64,000 bases of DNA. It comes from Ferruginibacter sp. Its GTDB lineage: Bacteria > Bacteroidota > Bacteroidia > Chitinophagales > Chitinophagaceae. Where the stretch lies: the NCBI GenBank assembly GCA_019638525.1, contig JAHBTO010000003.1:124001-188000 (forward strand), written 5' to 3'. The notes beneath the pieces are model-generated. The model was not told where the DNA came from and searched no databases. It was given only the letters and a program-made list of their open reading frames with translations. Of the stretch, positions 27,101-34,940 are shown one piece after another. Within the stretch, counting starts at the first letter, position 1. Every line of letters starts with the position of its first letter. The position numbers and the translations under genes were made by a program.

Positions 27101-29264
27101 AGCAGCCAATGTTTGCGGTGCAGCCTCACCTGTATTAACAGCTACTGCTTTAACTGCATTTGGAAATGTATGTATCAATACAACAGCGGGGCCTAATTCA
27201 TTTACCATAACAGGTACCAATCTTACAGCCGCAGATGTAACCGTAGCTGCATTGGCAGGCTTTACATATTCAACAACAAGTGGCGGAACATATACAACCA
27301 CATTAAACATAACCCAACCTGGAGGTTCATTTACACAGGAAGTATTTGTGAAATTTACACCAACAGCAGTTCAATCATACAATGGAGATATTGCAGTAGG
27401 TGGTGGTGGCGCCACATCAATAAATGTGGCAGCAGCAGGCGCCGGAATAAATATATCAGTAACAACCGGTGCATCAAGTGCCGTTACATCAAATAGTGCA
27501 ACACTAGCCGGAACGGCTACTACAACCTGTGCAGCCATCACAGCATATGGTATTGAATACAGCACTACCAACAACTTTCCAAACGGAAGCGGTACACAGG
27601 TGCCATCAACCAATATAAATGGTTCAGGAAACTATACATCAGATGTAACCGGTTTAACAGCTGCAACTACTTATTATTATAAAGCTTATGCTACCAATGC
27701 ACAAGGTACAACCTATGGTACACAGCAATCATTAACCACAATAAGTACAACACCTGTTTTAACAGCAACATCATTAGCAGGTTTTGGTAATGTTTGTTTA
27801 AATACTGTTGCAGGGCCTAATAGCTTTACGATAAACGGAGCTAATCTTACTGCTGCTGATATAAATGTTGGACCTTTAAGCGGATTTAGTTTTTCAACTA
27901 CATCGGGTGGTACATACACAAATACATTAACACTAACACAGCCCGGTGGTACTTACACCCAACAAGTGTTTGTTCAATTCAACCCGGTGGCTGTACAATC
28001 GTACAATGGAAATATAGCAGTAACAGGCGGAGGTGCAACTTCAGTTAATGTAGCAGCAACTGGAGCAGGTGTTAATACAGCAGCTTCGGTTACCAGCGGA
28101 GCTTCTAGCGCTATTACACAAACAACAGCTACGGTTGCAGGCTCTATACCAGCAACAGGTTGTTCTGCAGTAACAGCGTATGGTATTGAGTATAGCACTA
28201 CCAATAATTTCCCAACAGGCACCGGTACACAAGCTGCATCAACCAATTTAAGTGGTATTAATTTTTCTTCGGCGCTTAACGGCTTAAGTGCAAGCACAGT
28301 TTATTATTACAGGGCTTATGCAACCAATGCAGGAGGTACCACTTATGGCAGCCAGCTTTCGTTTACAACAGCAGCCCCGGTATTGACAGCAACGCCGCTT
28401 ACAGCTTTTGGCCCTGTTTGTGTTAATACTACTGCCGGCCCAATGTCGTTTGTTATAAACAGCACATTTGTTACTGCTGCCAATATAAATGTAGGCCCGC
28501 TTGCTGGTTATAGCTTTGCTACCACATCGGGAGGAACATATACTGCATCACTAAGCCTTGTACATGCTGCAGGCCCTTACACACAAACTATTTATGTACA
28601 GTTTGCACCAACAGCTGTTCAATCGTACAGTGGTAATATACCTGTTAGCGGTGGAGGTGCAGCTGCAATAAATGTAGTTGCAAGTGGTAGCGGTATAAAC
28701 TCAGGTGCTACAGTAAATACCGGCAATGCAACCATACTATCGCCCAATGCAGTAACACTTAATGGCGACATTGCCACTGCCGGTTGTAGCCAGGTTACTG
28801 CTTATGGCATTGAATACAGTGGTATTAGCGGATTGGCAAATGGTTTAGGCACAAAAGTGGCAGCTAATAATTTGAATTCAAATAGTTTTTCTGTTACACT
28901 AAACGGGTTGGTACAAGCCGGCACTTATTATTACAAGGCTTATGCTGTAAACAGCGGCGGTACAACGTATGGTGTAGAAAAATCATTCACCACCACAAGT
29001 ATACCTAACGGTTTTGTCATCTATTCTATTCCTGTTAAAAAAGGCGAAAACCTGCACTATAGCTATAAGGGTATAGCGCCAGGCCATTACCAAATACAAA
29101 TCTTTAACTCTATTGGCCAATTGGTTTTTGAAAGGCCCGTGATTACACAGGTTAATTTTATAGATGATAATTTCATACTGCCTGGCAACATTGCCCCGGG
29201 GGTATATAGTATGCATATTGTTAGTCCCGGTTTCAGGGATAAGAAAATTTTTATGATCAGGTAA
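24105..29264 (+). CDS. giant surface protein with three lamin-tail domains and Ig/FN3-like repeats
   Basis: A 1,719-residue exported protein. Its start at ATG 24105 places the signal peptide (KKIFTILFTLVSLISFS|Q) at the N-terminus; an ATG at 24048 lies inside a hairpin. Three lamin-tail-like domains each begin LVISQVYGGGGNS-type, at about residues 20, 420 and 820. Each is followed by an Ig-like module (ALTAFGxVCINTTAGPNSFTI) and an FN3-like module (AYGIEYSTT, YYYKAYATNAQGTTYG). Two more Ig/FN3 pairs follow from about 1216. The last ~85 residues resemble a divergent T9SS sorting domain. Units two and three are nearly identical at DNA level. It is probably a cell-surface adhesin or nucleic-acid-associated scaffold. 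Confidence 0.85.
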   Translation: MMKKIFTILFTLVSLISFSQSTTLVISQVYGGGGNSGAPYNADFVELHNVSSVSQSTSGLSVQYASSSATGTWTGVFALPTANIPAGGYFLIRMSTIGTNGVALPTPDAEPSAGNEIAMSSTNGRVALVNGVTALSGCPTTNVIDLVGFGSSVCFETAATPALSNTTAALRNNNGCTDTDNNSSDFTVAAPAPRNSSSTASVCGASSPTLSATALTAFGGVCINTTAGPNSFTITGTSLNTTNVTVGALNGFTYSTSAAGTYTTSLSLTQPGGSFTQEIFVKFTPTAVQTYDGDIAVGGGGATSINVAASGSGINAPALTTGAASNITQVSATLAGTITSEGCSAVTAYGIEYSTTVGFPNGTGTPVASTNISGGNFSSNITGLIAATTYYYHAYATNTQGTGYGTEKSFTTSTASTPGMVISQVYGGGGNSSATYNQDFVELFNRSTATIDISGWSVQYASATGPGGAGDWAVTTIPASTTVAPGKYFLIALATGATGGALPTPDLTNTAVNMSGSAGKVALVNNAVALNGTTACSSATVVDVIGYGSTATCSETSPFITTGIDNTKSIFRKMNGCTDDNNNSTDFEILAVSPRNSASAANVCGAASPVLTATALTAFGNVCINTTAGPNSFTITGTNLTAADVTVAALAGFTYSTTSGGTYTTTLNITQPGGSFTQEVFVKFTPTAVQSYNGDIAVGGGGATSINVAAAGAGINISVTTGASSAVTSNSATLAGTATTTCAAITAYGIEYSTTNNFPNGSGTQVPSTNINGSGNYTSDVTGLTAATTYYYKAYATNAQGTTYGVQESFTTGTASTPDMVISQVYGGGGNSSATYNQDFVELFNRSTATIDISGWSVQYASATGPGGAGDWAVTTIPASTTVAPGKYFLIALATGATGGALPTPDLTNTAVNMSGSAGKVALVNNAVALNGTTACSSATVVDVIGYGSTATCSETSPFITTGIDNTKSIFRKMNGCTDDNNNSTDFEILAVSPRNSASAANVCGAASPVLTATALTAFGNVCINTTAGPNSFTITGTNLTAADVTVAALAGFTYSTTSGGTYTTTLNITQPGGSFTQEVFVKFTPTAVQSYNGDIAVGGGGATSINVAAAGAGINISVTTGASSAVTSNSATLAGTATTTCAAITAYGIEYSTTNNFPNGSGTQVPSTNINGSGNYTSDVTGLTAATTYYYKAYATNAQGTTYGTQQSLTTISTTPVLTATSLAGFGNVCLNTVAGPNSFTINGANLTAADINVGPLSGFSFSTTSGGTYTNTLTLTQPGGTYTQQVFVQFNPVAVQSYNGNIAVTGGGATSVNVAATGAGVNTAASVTSGASSAITQTTATVAGSIPATGCSAVTAYGIEYSTTNNFPTGTGTQAASTNLSGINFSSALNGLSASTVYYYRAYATNAGGTTYGSQLSFTTAAPVLTATPLTAFGPVCVNTTAGPMSFVINSTFVTAANINVGPLAGYSFATTSGGTYTASLSLVHAAGPYTQTIYVQFAPTAVQSYSGNIPVSGGGAAAINVVASGSGINSGATVNTGNATILSPNAVTLNGDIATAGCSQVTAYGIEYSGISGLANGLGTKVAANNLNSNSFSVTLNGLVQAGTYYYKAYAVNSGGTTYGVEKSFTTTSIPNGFVIYSIPVKKGENLHYSYKGIAPGHYQIQIFNSIGQLVFERPVITQVNFIDDNFILPGNIAPGVYSMHIVSPGFRDKKIFMIR
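25368..26519 (+). repeat. first copy of 1.2-kb in-frame tandem duplication
   Basis: This 1,152-base stretch recurs exactly 1,200 bases downstream (26568-27719). By eye I find only two differences, at 25481/26681 and 26486/27686, both synonymous (Gln and Ala codons). It encodes a whole lamin-tail + Ig-like + FN3-like unit of 400 codons including the diverged junction. Confidence 0.95.
26568..27719 (+). repeat. second copy of 1.2-kb in-frame tandem duplication
   Basis: Partner of 25368-26519, with the same reading frame and an identical protein sequence over 384 residues. Identity ends sharply at both edges, where the flanking codons diverge. This fits recent unequal recombination or gene conversion within the gene. 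Confidence 0.95.
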
Positions 29265-29284
29265 TTAATTTTAAACTGGCAATG

Positions 29285-29316
29285 ATAATGGCTCTCAATT
29301 GGGAGCCATTATTTTT
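29285..29316 (+). terminator. rho-independent terminator after the lamin-tail gene
   Basis: A 12-bp stem (29285-29296 / 29301-29312) with one G-T pair and an AATT loop is followed by a T tract, 20 bases after the stop. It closes the receptor/lipoprotein/lamin-tail gene set. Confidence 0.85.
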
Positions 29317-29356
29317 ATATTGTAGTGACATGCTGGCAGCAAGCGCTTATTGGTAT

Positions 29357-29364
29357 TAAGTTTG
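29357..29364 (+). promoter_or_regulatory. -7 box for htpG
   Basis: TAAGTTTG matches the -7 consensus exactly and ends 27 bases before the htpG ATG. No convincing -33 box is seen. Its position also argues against the upstream TTG start at 29350. Confidence 0.5.
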
Positions 29365-29391
29365 CCATCTAATCAAAAAAAATACAGAACT

Positions 29392-31254
29392 ATGCAAAAA
29401 GGCAGTATTAGGGTACAAACTGAGAATATTTTCCCTATCATCAAAAAATTTTTATACAGCGAACATGACATTTTTATACGGGAACTGGTCAGTAATGCAG
29501 TGGATGCCAGCCAGAAATTAAAAACATTATCATCTATTGGCGAAGCAAAGGGCGAACTGGGTGATTTGAGGATTGATATTAAAATTGATAAAAAGAAAAA
29601 AACATTAACCGTTTCTGATACCGGAGTTGGTATGACGGAAGAAGAGATAGATAAATACCTTAACCAGGTTGCTTTTAGTGGTGCCGAAGAGTTTTTAGAA
29701 AAATATAAAGGACAAAACGAAGCCAATATAATTGGTCATTTTGGGCTGGGCTTTTACAGTTCATTTATGGTAAGTGATAAGGTAGAAGTAATATCAAAAA
29801 GTTATAAGGAAGGCAGCAAAGCTGTTAGATGGGAATGTGATGGCAGCCCTGAGTTTATTTTAGAAAATGCAGAGAAAGAAAACAGGGGTACCGATATTAT
29901 TTTACACCTAAATGCCGAAAGCGAAGAATTTTTAGATACCTACAAAGTTAAAAGTATACTTGAAAAGTTTTGCCGTTTTTTACCAATACCCATCTATTTT
30001 AATGATGGTGAAGCAAAAGAAAAAGACAAAGATGGTAAAGAAGAAGTTGAAAAACCAGTAAATAATACAAGCCCTGCCTGGACAAAAAAGCCATCTGAAT
30101 TAACCGACGAAGATTATAAGAATTTTTACAGGGAATTATATCCATTTGGCGAACCACCTTTGTTTTGGATTCATTTAAACGTTGATTACCCGTTTAATCT
30201 TACAGGTATTTTATACTTCCCAAAAATAAAACAGAGTTACGAAGTGCAAAAAGACAAGATTCAGTTATACTGCAACCAGGTATTTGTAACTGATGAAGTG
30301 AAAGATATTGTACCTGAATTTTTAATGCTGATGCATGGCGTAATTGACAGCCCAGATATACCGTTGAATGTTAGCCGCAGTTATTTACAAGGCGACCCCA
30401 ATGTGCGGAAGATAAACTCCCATATCACAAAAAAAGTGGCCGATAAACTGGAAGAGATATTTAAAAACGACCGTAAGCAGTTTGAAGAAAAATGGGAGAG
30501 CCTGGGATTGTTTGTTAAGTATGGTATGATGACCGATGACAAATTTTTAGAGAAAGCAAATAAGTTCCATATTTTTCAGGATACCAAAGAAGGTAAATTT
30601 TATACGCTGGATGAATACAGGATGGCTGCCGAAACTTTACAAAAGAACAAGGATAATAAGCTGGTTATTTTATATACAACAAACCCGGTGCAACAGGATG
30701 CTTACATACAACAGGCAAACGCAAAAGGATACATTGTTGTAAAGCTGGAAACCATCATCGATAATGGTTTTATAAACCAGATGGAAATGAAATGGGAAAA
30801 TGTACAATTTGTACGGGTTGACAGCGATATTGTTGAAAACCTGGTTGATAAACAAGAGGGAGGAGATAGTGTGTTGAGTAAAGAAGAAGAAGAAAAACTG
30901 AAGGGCCTTTTTGAAGTAAAGAACCCTGATATAAACGTATCGGTTGAGGTGAAAGGTTTAAGTGCCGATGCACCGCCTGTTGTTGCTACAAGGCCCGAGT
31001 TTATGCGCCGCATGAAAGATATGGCTGCCTTGCAAGGTGGTATGGGTGCTTTTTATGCAAATATGCCCGATGAAGTTACGCTAACAGTAAATGGTAATCA
31101 CTCTATTTATAAAACACTGTTAGCCGAAACCAAAAAAGAAAAACAGGAAAAACTGGTACATAACCTTGCAGACCTGGCCCTGCTTTCGCAGGGGTTACTT
31201 AAAGGAAACAGTTTAACAAGTTTTATTAACAGGAGTGTGGAACTGATGAGCTAA
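29392..31254 (+). CDS. htpG: HSP90-family molecular chaperone HtpG
   Basis: A 620-residue ATP-dependent cytosolic chaperone. The GHKL ATPase domain is complete: Glu31 and Asn35 in FIRELVSNAVDA, DTGVGM in the ADP-binding loop, and GHFGLGFYSSFMV. The middle-domain motif SRSYLQGDPNVRKI with its conserved Arg is present. A charged linker (KEKDKDGKEEVEK) separates the N and middle domains. The start is ATG 29392 (MQKGSIRVQTENIF), because the 14-residue upstream extension begins with TTG at the promoter. It is monocistronic, between two terminators. No heat-shock operator is evident. Confidence 0.97.
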   Translation: MQKGSIRVQTENIFPIIKKFLYSEHDIFIRELVSNAVDASQKLKTLSSIGEAKGELGDLRIDIKIDKKKKTLTVSDTGVGMTEEEIDKYLNQVAFSGAEEFLEKYKGQNEANIIGHFGLGFYSSFMVSDKVEVISKSYKEGSKAVRWECDGSPEFILENAEKENRGTDIILHLNAESEEFLDTYKVKSILEKFCRFLPIPIYFNDGEAKEKDKDGKEEVEKPVNNTSPAWTKKPSELTDEDYKNFYRELYPFGEPPLFWIHLNVDYPFNLTGILYFPKIKQSYEVQKDKIQLYCNQVFVTDEVKDIVPEFLMLMHGVIDSPDIPLNVSRSYLQGDPNVRKINSHITKKVADKLEEIFKNDRKQFEEKWESLGLFVKYGMMTDDKFLEKANKFHIFQDTKEGKFYTLDEYRMAAETLQKNKDNKLVILYTTNPVQQDAYIQQANAKGYIVVKLETIIDNGFINQMEMKWENVQFVRVDSDIVENLVDKQEGGDSVLSKEEEEKLKGLFEVKNPDINVSVEVKGLSADAPPVVATRPEFMRRMKDMAALQGGMGAFYANMPDEVTLTVNGNHSIYKTLLAETKKEKQEKLVHNLADLALLSQGLLKGNSLTSFINRSVELMS

Positions 31255-31280
31255 AGAAGTAAATGTTCTTAGCTGGATTT

Positions 31281-31318
31281 TAAAAGCATTTCTATATAAG
31301 GGATGCTTTTATTTTTTT
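31281..31318 (+). terminator. rho-independent terminator after htpG
   Basis: A 9-bp stem TAAAAGCAT (31281-31289) / ATGCTTTTA (31303-31311) is followed by a T7 tract. It lies 27 bases after the htpG stop and 24 bases before the end of the converging methyltransferase gene. Confidence 0.75.
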
Positions 31319-31341
31319 AAGAATTTATTTGGCACTTTCAA

Positions 31342-32007
31342 TTAATTGCTGAGGATAACAGCTTCGATATACTTTAGTTTTTTGCTATGCCATACCTCTG
31401 CAAAGCCAGCATTTAAAAAATATGTTTTATGTAATGGGTTTACATAAACAATATTTACAGTTTTATGATTTCTTTGTAAACTCTTCTTGATATTTTTCAC
31501 CACTGCACTCATGATGATTTCATCAAATGGATTAAATAAAAATATGCAATCTGCATTACCAGGAATTTCAAAATAAAATGCATCGTTATTAATTACCTGG
31601 TATTGCAGCGATGGTATTTTTATTTGGGTAAGTGCAAGATTACTTGTTGCATCTTCACAGAGTTTTTTTGAAAAATCTATACCGGTAACATTTTTAAAAC
31701 CATAGTATGCAGCCACACAAAGCGCTCTACCTTTACCGCATCCTATATCTACAAAATGCGTACGGGGCAATGCAGGCAATTGTTCAAAAATTTCTTCCAG
31801 TAAAGAATAGCTCACCGGCATGTAAAGGGTGGCATGAGATGTGTCGATACCAAGTTTTTCAAGTTGTTTTAATTCATCGGCGCCTGTTGTATGTATTCCA
31901 TATTTTTTTTCGCCGTTAATTTCCTGCCATATCATATACCAGGCAATTTTAAAATTCCAGTTTAAGAAAAGGAAATAAAAATATCGTATGTACTCAATTA
32001 TTTTCAT
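31342..32007 (-). CDS. class I SAM-dependent methyltransferase of unknown substrate
   Basis: A 221-residue protein with a Rossmann methyltransferase core. Motif I is VDIGCGKGRALCVAA, then TGIDFSKKLCEDA, and the acidic-aromatic motif IV position is FLFNPFDE. The first ~20 residues are hydrophobic and aromatic (YIRYFYFLFLNW), possibly a membrane-associating helix. ATG 32007 is preferred over the TTG at 32028. It overlaps the 3' end of recJ by 14 bases, so it is the last gene of the polyprenyl synthase-recJ transcript. The substrate cannot be assigned. Confidence 0.82.
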   Translation of the reverse strand: MKIIEYIRYFYFLFLNWNFKIAWYMIWQEINGEKKYGIHTTGADELKQLEKLGIDTSHATLYMPVSYSLLEEIFEQLPALPRTHFVDIGCGKGRALCVAAYYGFKNVTGIDFSKKLCEDATSNLALTQIKIPSLQYQVINNDAFYFEIPGNADCIFLFNPFDEIIMSAVVKNIKKSLQRNHKTVNIVYVNPLHKTYFLNAGFAEVWHSKKLKYIEAVILSN

Positions 32008-33703
32008 CGGTACAACTGCGGAGGTCAATAACTTTTAGTTGTAAATTGGTATTGCCATTCCATTCGTTTTCATCAAGAGTAAAAACAAGGTCGAAAGGTT
32101 TTTGTAACAGGTTAAATTTGCCGGCAAGGTTAAAGCCTATACCTGTAAAAGAAAATTTATCCTGCTTAACCACAAAACGTATATGCTGTTCCTTTACAAT
32201 TTTTGAGTATCCGGTGTCCTGTACATTTTTGGCTATAAAAACTGGCCGCATATTATCGGGGCCAAAAGGTTCCATTTGGCAAATAATACTATATAAACTT
32301 TGAGTTATGTCTTCAAATGATATTTCAGTATCAATGATAATTTCGGGAATAAGCAGCTGTTCGGGTATGGTAGCGTTAACTACTTCTTCAAATTTGTCAG
32401 AAAATTTTTTAACATTTTGTGGCAATAAGGTTAGGCCAGCGGCGGCAAAATGGCCTCCATAACCTAACAGGTGTTCACGGCAGGCATGTATGGCTTCGTA
32501 TAAATTAAAGCCGGGCACACTCCTGGCGCTGCCGGTAGCCACATCACCACTTCGGGTAAGCACTACCGTTGGTCGGTAATAAGTTTCAATTAAACGGCTG
32601 GCTACAATACCCACCACGCCTTTGTGCCAGTGGTTACTAAATACAACTGTTGTTTTCTTTTTTTGTAATTCAACATTTGTATTTAATATTTCTAAAGCTT
32701 CTATTGTTATATTGCTATCAGCTTCCTTTCTATCGCTGTTATCATTGTGCAGCATATTGGCAAATACAAGTGCTTTTTCATAATCGGGCTCAATAAATAA
32801 TTGAACTGCTTTTCTTGCATCATCCATCCTGCCTGCAGCATTTACCCTGGGAGCAATTACAAATACAACATTATTTATGGACAATTTTTTTTGAATACCA
32901 CCTAAAAAAATCAATGCTTTTAATCCTGCATTGGGATGGCTGTTTATTTTTTGCAAACCATAATATGCCATTATTCGGTTTTCGCCTGTAATAGGCACAA
33001 TGTCGGCGGCAATGGCCACTGCCAGTAAATCTAAATAACAATGATAATGTTCTTCATCAATATTCAAATGCCGAGCCAGGGCGGTTATAAGTTTAAAACC
33101 TACACCGCAACCGCATAATTCTTTATAAGGATAATTACAATCGGTTTGTTTTGCGTTAAGGATGGCAACTGCTTCCGGTAATACGGCGTCCGGTAGGTGA
33201 TGGTCACAAACAATAAAATCTATACCTAAAGTTTTTGCATATGCAACCAGGTCAACTGATTTTATACCGCAGTCTAAAGAAATGATTAATGAAAAATCAT
33301 TTTCTTTGGCAAACTCAATCCCCATTTTGCTTACACCATACCCTTCCCGGTACCGGTGCGGAATATAAAAATCTAAATAAGCTACATCATAAATTTTACA
33401 TAAAAAATCATACATGCAGGCAACTGCCGTTGTGCCATCCACATCATAATCGCCAAATACCAATACCTTCTCTTTTTTTTCAATGGCCGTTAATACCCTT
33501 TGTACAGCCTTGTCCATATCCTTCATCAAAAAAGGATTGTGCAACGATTGTAATTGCGGCCTGAAAAAATCTTTTGCTTTTTCAAATGTGTCAAACCCTC
33601 TTTGTACCAATATGCGGCAGAGGGCATGGTTTATATTTAATGATTCCTGTAAATCATTAACCAAATTTTCATCTGCCTGCAATATTTTCCATCGTTTATC
33701 CAT
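31994..33703 (-). CDS. recJ: single-stranded-DNA-specific 5'-3' exonuclease RecJ
   Basis: A 569-residue cytoplasmic nuclease of the DHH superfamily, acting in recombination and mismatch or base-excision repair. The catalytic motifs are present: GDYDVDGT at 84-91, SLDCGI near 142-147, DHH at 167-169, and the DHHA1-domain motif GYGGHFAAAGLT. The length is normal. The start codon is 1 base from the stop of the upstream polyprenyl synthase gene. The downstream methyltransferase gene overlaps its end, which indicates a tight three-gene operon. Confidence 0.96.
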   Translation of the reverse strand: MDKRWKILQADENLVNDLQESLNINHALCRILVQRGFDTFEKAKDFFRPQLQSLHNPFLMKDMDKAVQRVLTAIEKKEKVLVFGDYDVDGTTAVACMYDFLCKIYDVAYLDFYIPHRYREGYGVSKMGIEFAKENDFSLIISLDCGIKSVDLVAYAKTLGIDFIVCDHHLPDAVLPEAVAILNAKQTDCNYPYKELCGCGVGFKLITALARHLNIDEEHYHCYLDLLAVAIAADIVPITGENRIMAYYGLQKINSHPNAGLKALIFLGGIQKKLSINNVVFVIAPRVNAAGRMDDARKAVQLFIEPDYEKALVFANMLHNDNSDRKEADSNITIEALEILNTNVELQKKKTTVVFSNHWHKGVVGIVASRLIETYYRPTVVLTRSGDVATGSARSVPGFNLYEAIHACREHLLGYGGHFAAAGLTLLPQNVKKFSDKFEEVVNATIPEQLLIPEIIIDTEISFEDITQSLYSIICQMEPFGPDNMRPVFIAKNVQDTGYSKIVKEQHIRFVVKQDKFSFTGIGFNLAGKFNLLQKPFDLVFTLDENEWNGNTNLQLKVIDLRSCTDENN

Positions 33704-33704
33704 A

Positions 33705-34667
33705 TCAGTACTTCCTGTCTGTTGTAAATATTACCAGCTTTTCTAGTGCATCCCTTACCGGGCTTTGTTCAAATGATTTTAATATTTCAATAGCTTCATC
33801 CCTGTACCTGTTCATCTTATCGGCGGCATATTGTATGCCCCCGGTTTTTATTACTGTTTCAATGATAAATTTTACTTTTTCTTTATCCTTATTTTCATTT
33901 TTAATGATATAAACCAGTTTTCTTTTTGTATGCTCATCAACATGATTTAAAGTATAAATTAATGGCAGGGTAAGTTTTTTTTCTTTGATATCGTTGCCTG
34001 TGGGTTTACCAATATCTGCTTTACCATAATCAAACAAATCATCTTTTAACTGGAAAGCAATGCCAACTTTTTCGCCAAAAGTTTTCATTTTTTCTGTAAT
34101 GGCATCGTTATTACAGGTACTATTTGCACCAATGGCGCATGCCGATGCCAGTAGGGAGGCGGTTTTACAACGAATTATTTCAAAATAAATACTTTCATCC
34201 AAGTTAAGCTTTCTTGTTTTTTGTAGCTGCAGCAATTCACCCTCACTCATTTGTTTAACCGCTTCGGAAAGTATATGCAGGTGTTTAAAATCATTATTTG
34301 ATGTGGCTAAAAGCAGCCCTTTTGAAAGCAGATAATCACCCACCAGCACAGCAATCTTTTTATTCCATAAAGCATTAATCGAAAAAAAACCTCTTCTTTC
34401 GTAAGAATCATCAACAACATCATCATGTACTAAAGTAGCTGTATGTAAAAGTTCAACTAACGCAGCTGCCCGGTACGTACTTTCGTTAATTGGGCCATGT
34501 AATTTGGCGCTTAAAATAACAAACATAGGCCTCAGTTGCTTACCTTTTCGCTTAATGATGTATTTCATAATAGCATCCAGCAGGCGGGTGTCTGATTTAA
34601 CCGATTCGGCAAACTTTTTTTCAAAAAGTTTTAATTCACTTCCTATGATGTCATTGATAAAGTTCAT
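33705..34667 (-). CDS. polyprenyl diphosphate synthase family protein
   Basis: A 320-residue trans-prenyltransferase that condenses isopentenyl diphosphate onto allylic diphosphates. The first Asp-rich motif is HDDVVDD (81-87, preceded by LLHTATLV) and the second is FQLKDDLFDYGK (near 206-217). KGKQLRP at 41-47 binds isopentenyl diphosphate. Small residues before the first Asp motif fit a long-chain (C35-C45-type) product. That would make a quinone side-chain role probable (menaquinone in this phylum), but chain length is an inference. It is the first gene of the recJ operon. Confidence 0.93.
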   Translation of the reverse strand: MNFINDIIGSELKLFEKKFAESVKSDTRLLDAIMKYIIKRKGKQLRPMFVILSAKLHGPINESTYRAAALVELLHTATLVHDDVVDDSYERRGFFSINALWNKKIAVLVGDYLLSKGLLLATSNNDFKHLHILSEAVKQMSEGELLQLQKTRKLNLDESIYFEIIRCKTASLLASACAIGANSTCNNDAITEKMKTFGEKVGIAFQLKDDLFDYGKADIGKPTGNDIKEKKLTLPLIYTLNHVDEHTKRKLVYIIKNENKDKEKVKFIIETVIKTGGIQYAADKMNRYRDEAIEILKSFEQSPVRDALEKLVIFTTDRKY

Positions 34668-34860
34668 TTAAAATGAAAGCAATTTAACTTACTATGAAAA
34701 TTGGGCAAATAAAACTTTTAGAAACTTATTTTTAAAAATTCTTTATTATTTGGATTAAAGTATTAATTTTGGCGCAGCGAAAGCTAATAAATCTGTGTCT
34801 AATCCTTTGGTAAACTGCAAGAATATTTCCCCCACCACCAATATTAAATGATAAAAAAAG

Positions 34861-34891
34861 TTTGTTTATTGGGCTTCATGTAATATTTTTG
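34861..34891 (+). promoter_or_regulatory. Bacteroidota-type promoter for the OmpA-family gene
   Basis: TTTG at 34861-34864 and TATTTTTG at 34884-34891 match both consensus boxes exactly with a 19-base spacer. A leader of about 45 bases follows before the ATG at 34941. The remainder of this 273-base gap is AT-rich without other clear features. Confidence 0.8.
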
Positions 34892-34940
34892 CCTTAATTT
34901 TAACAATTACGCATTTAAAAATTTTTTTAATTATTAAGTT

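Noticed and set aside
25478..27310. Long minus-strand open frames (210 codons each) opposite the duplicated lamin-tail units
   Set aside because: They are antisense shadows of the repetitive, codon-biased coding sequence, occur twice because the DNA is duplicated, and have no signal, promoter or domain.
25368..27719. Mobile element as the cause of the 1.2-kb repeat
   Set aside because: The repeats are in frame, directly adjacent, encode structural modules, and have no terminal inverted repeats, transposase or target-site duplication.
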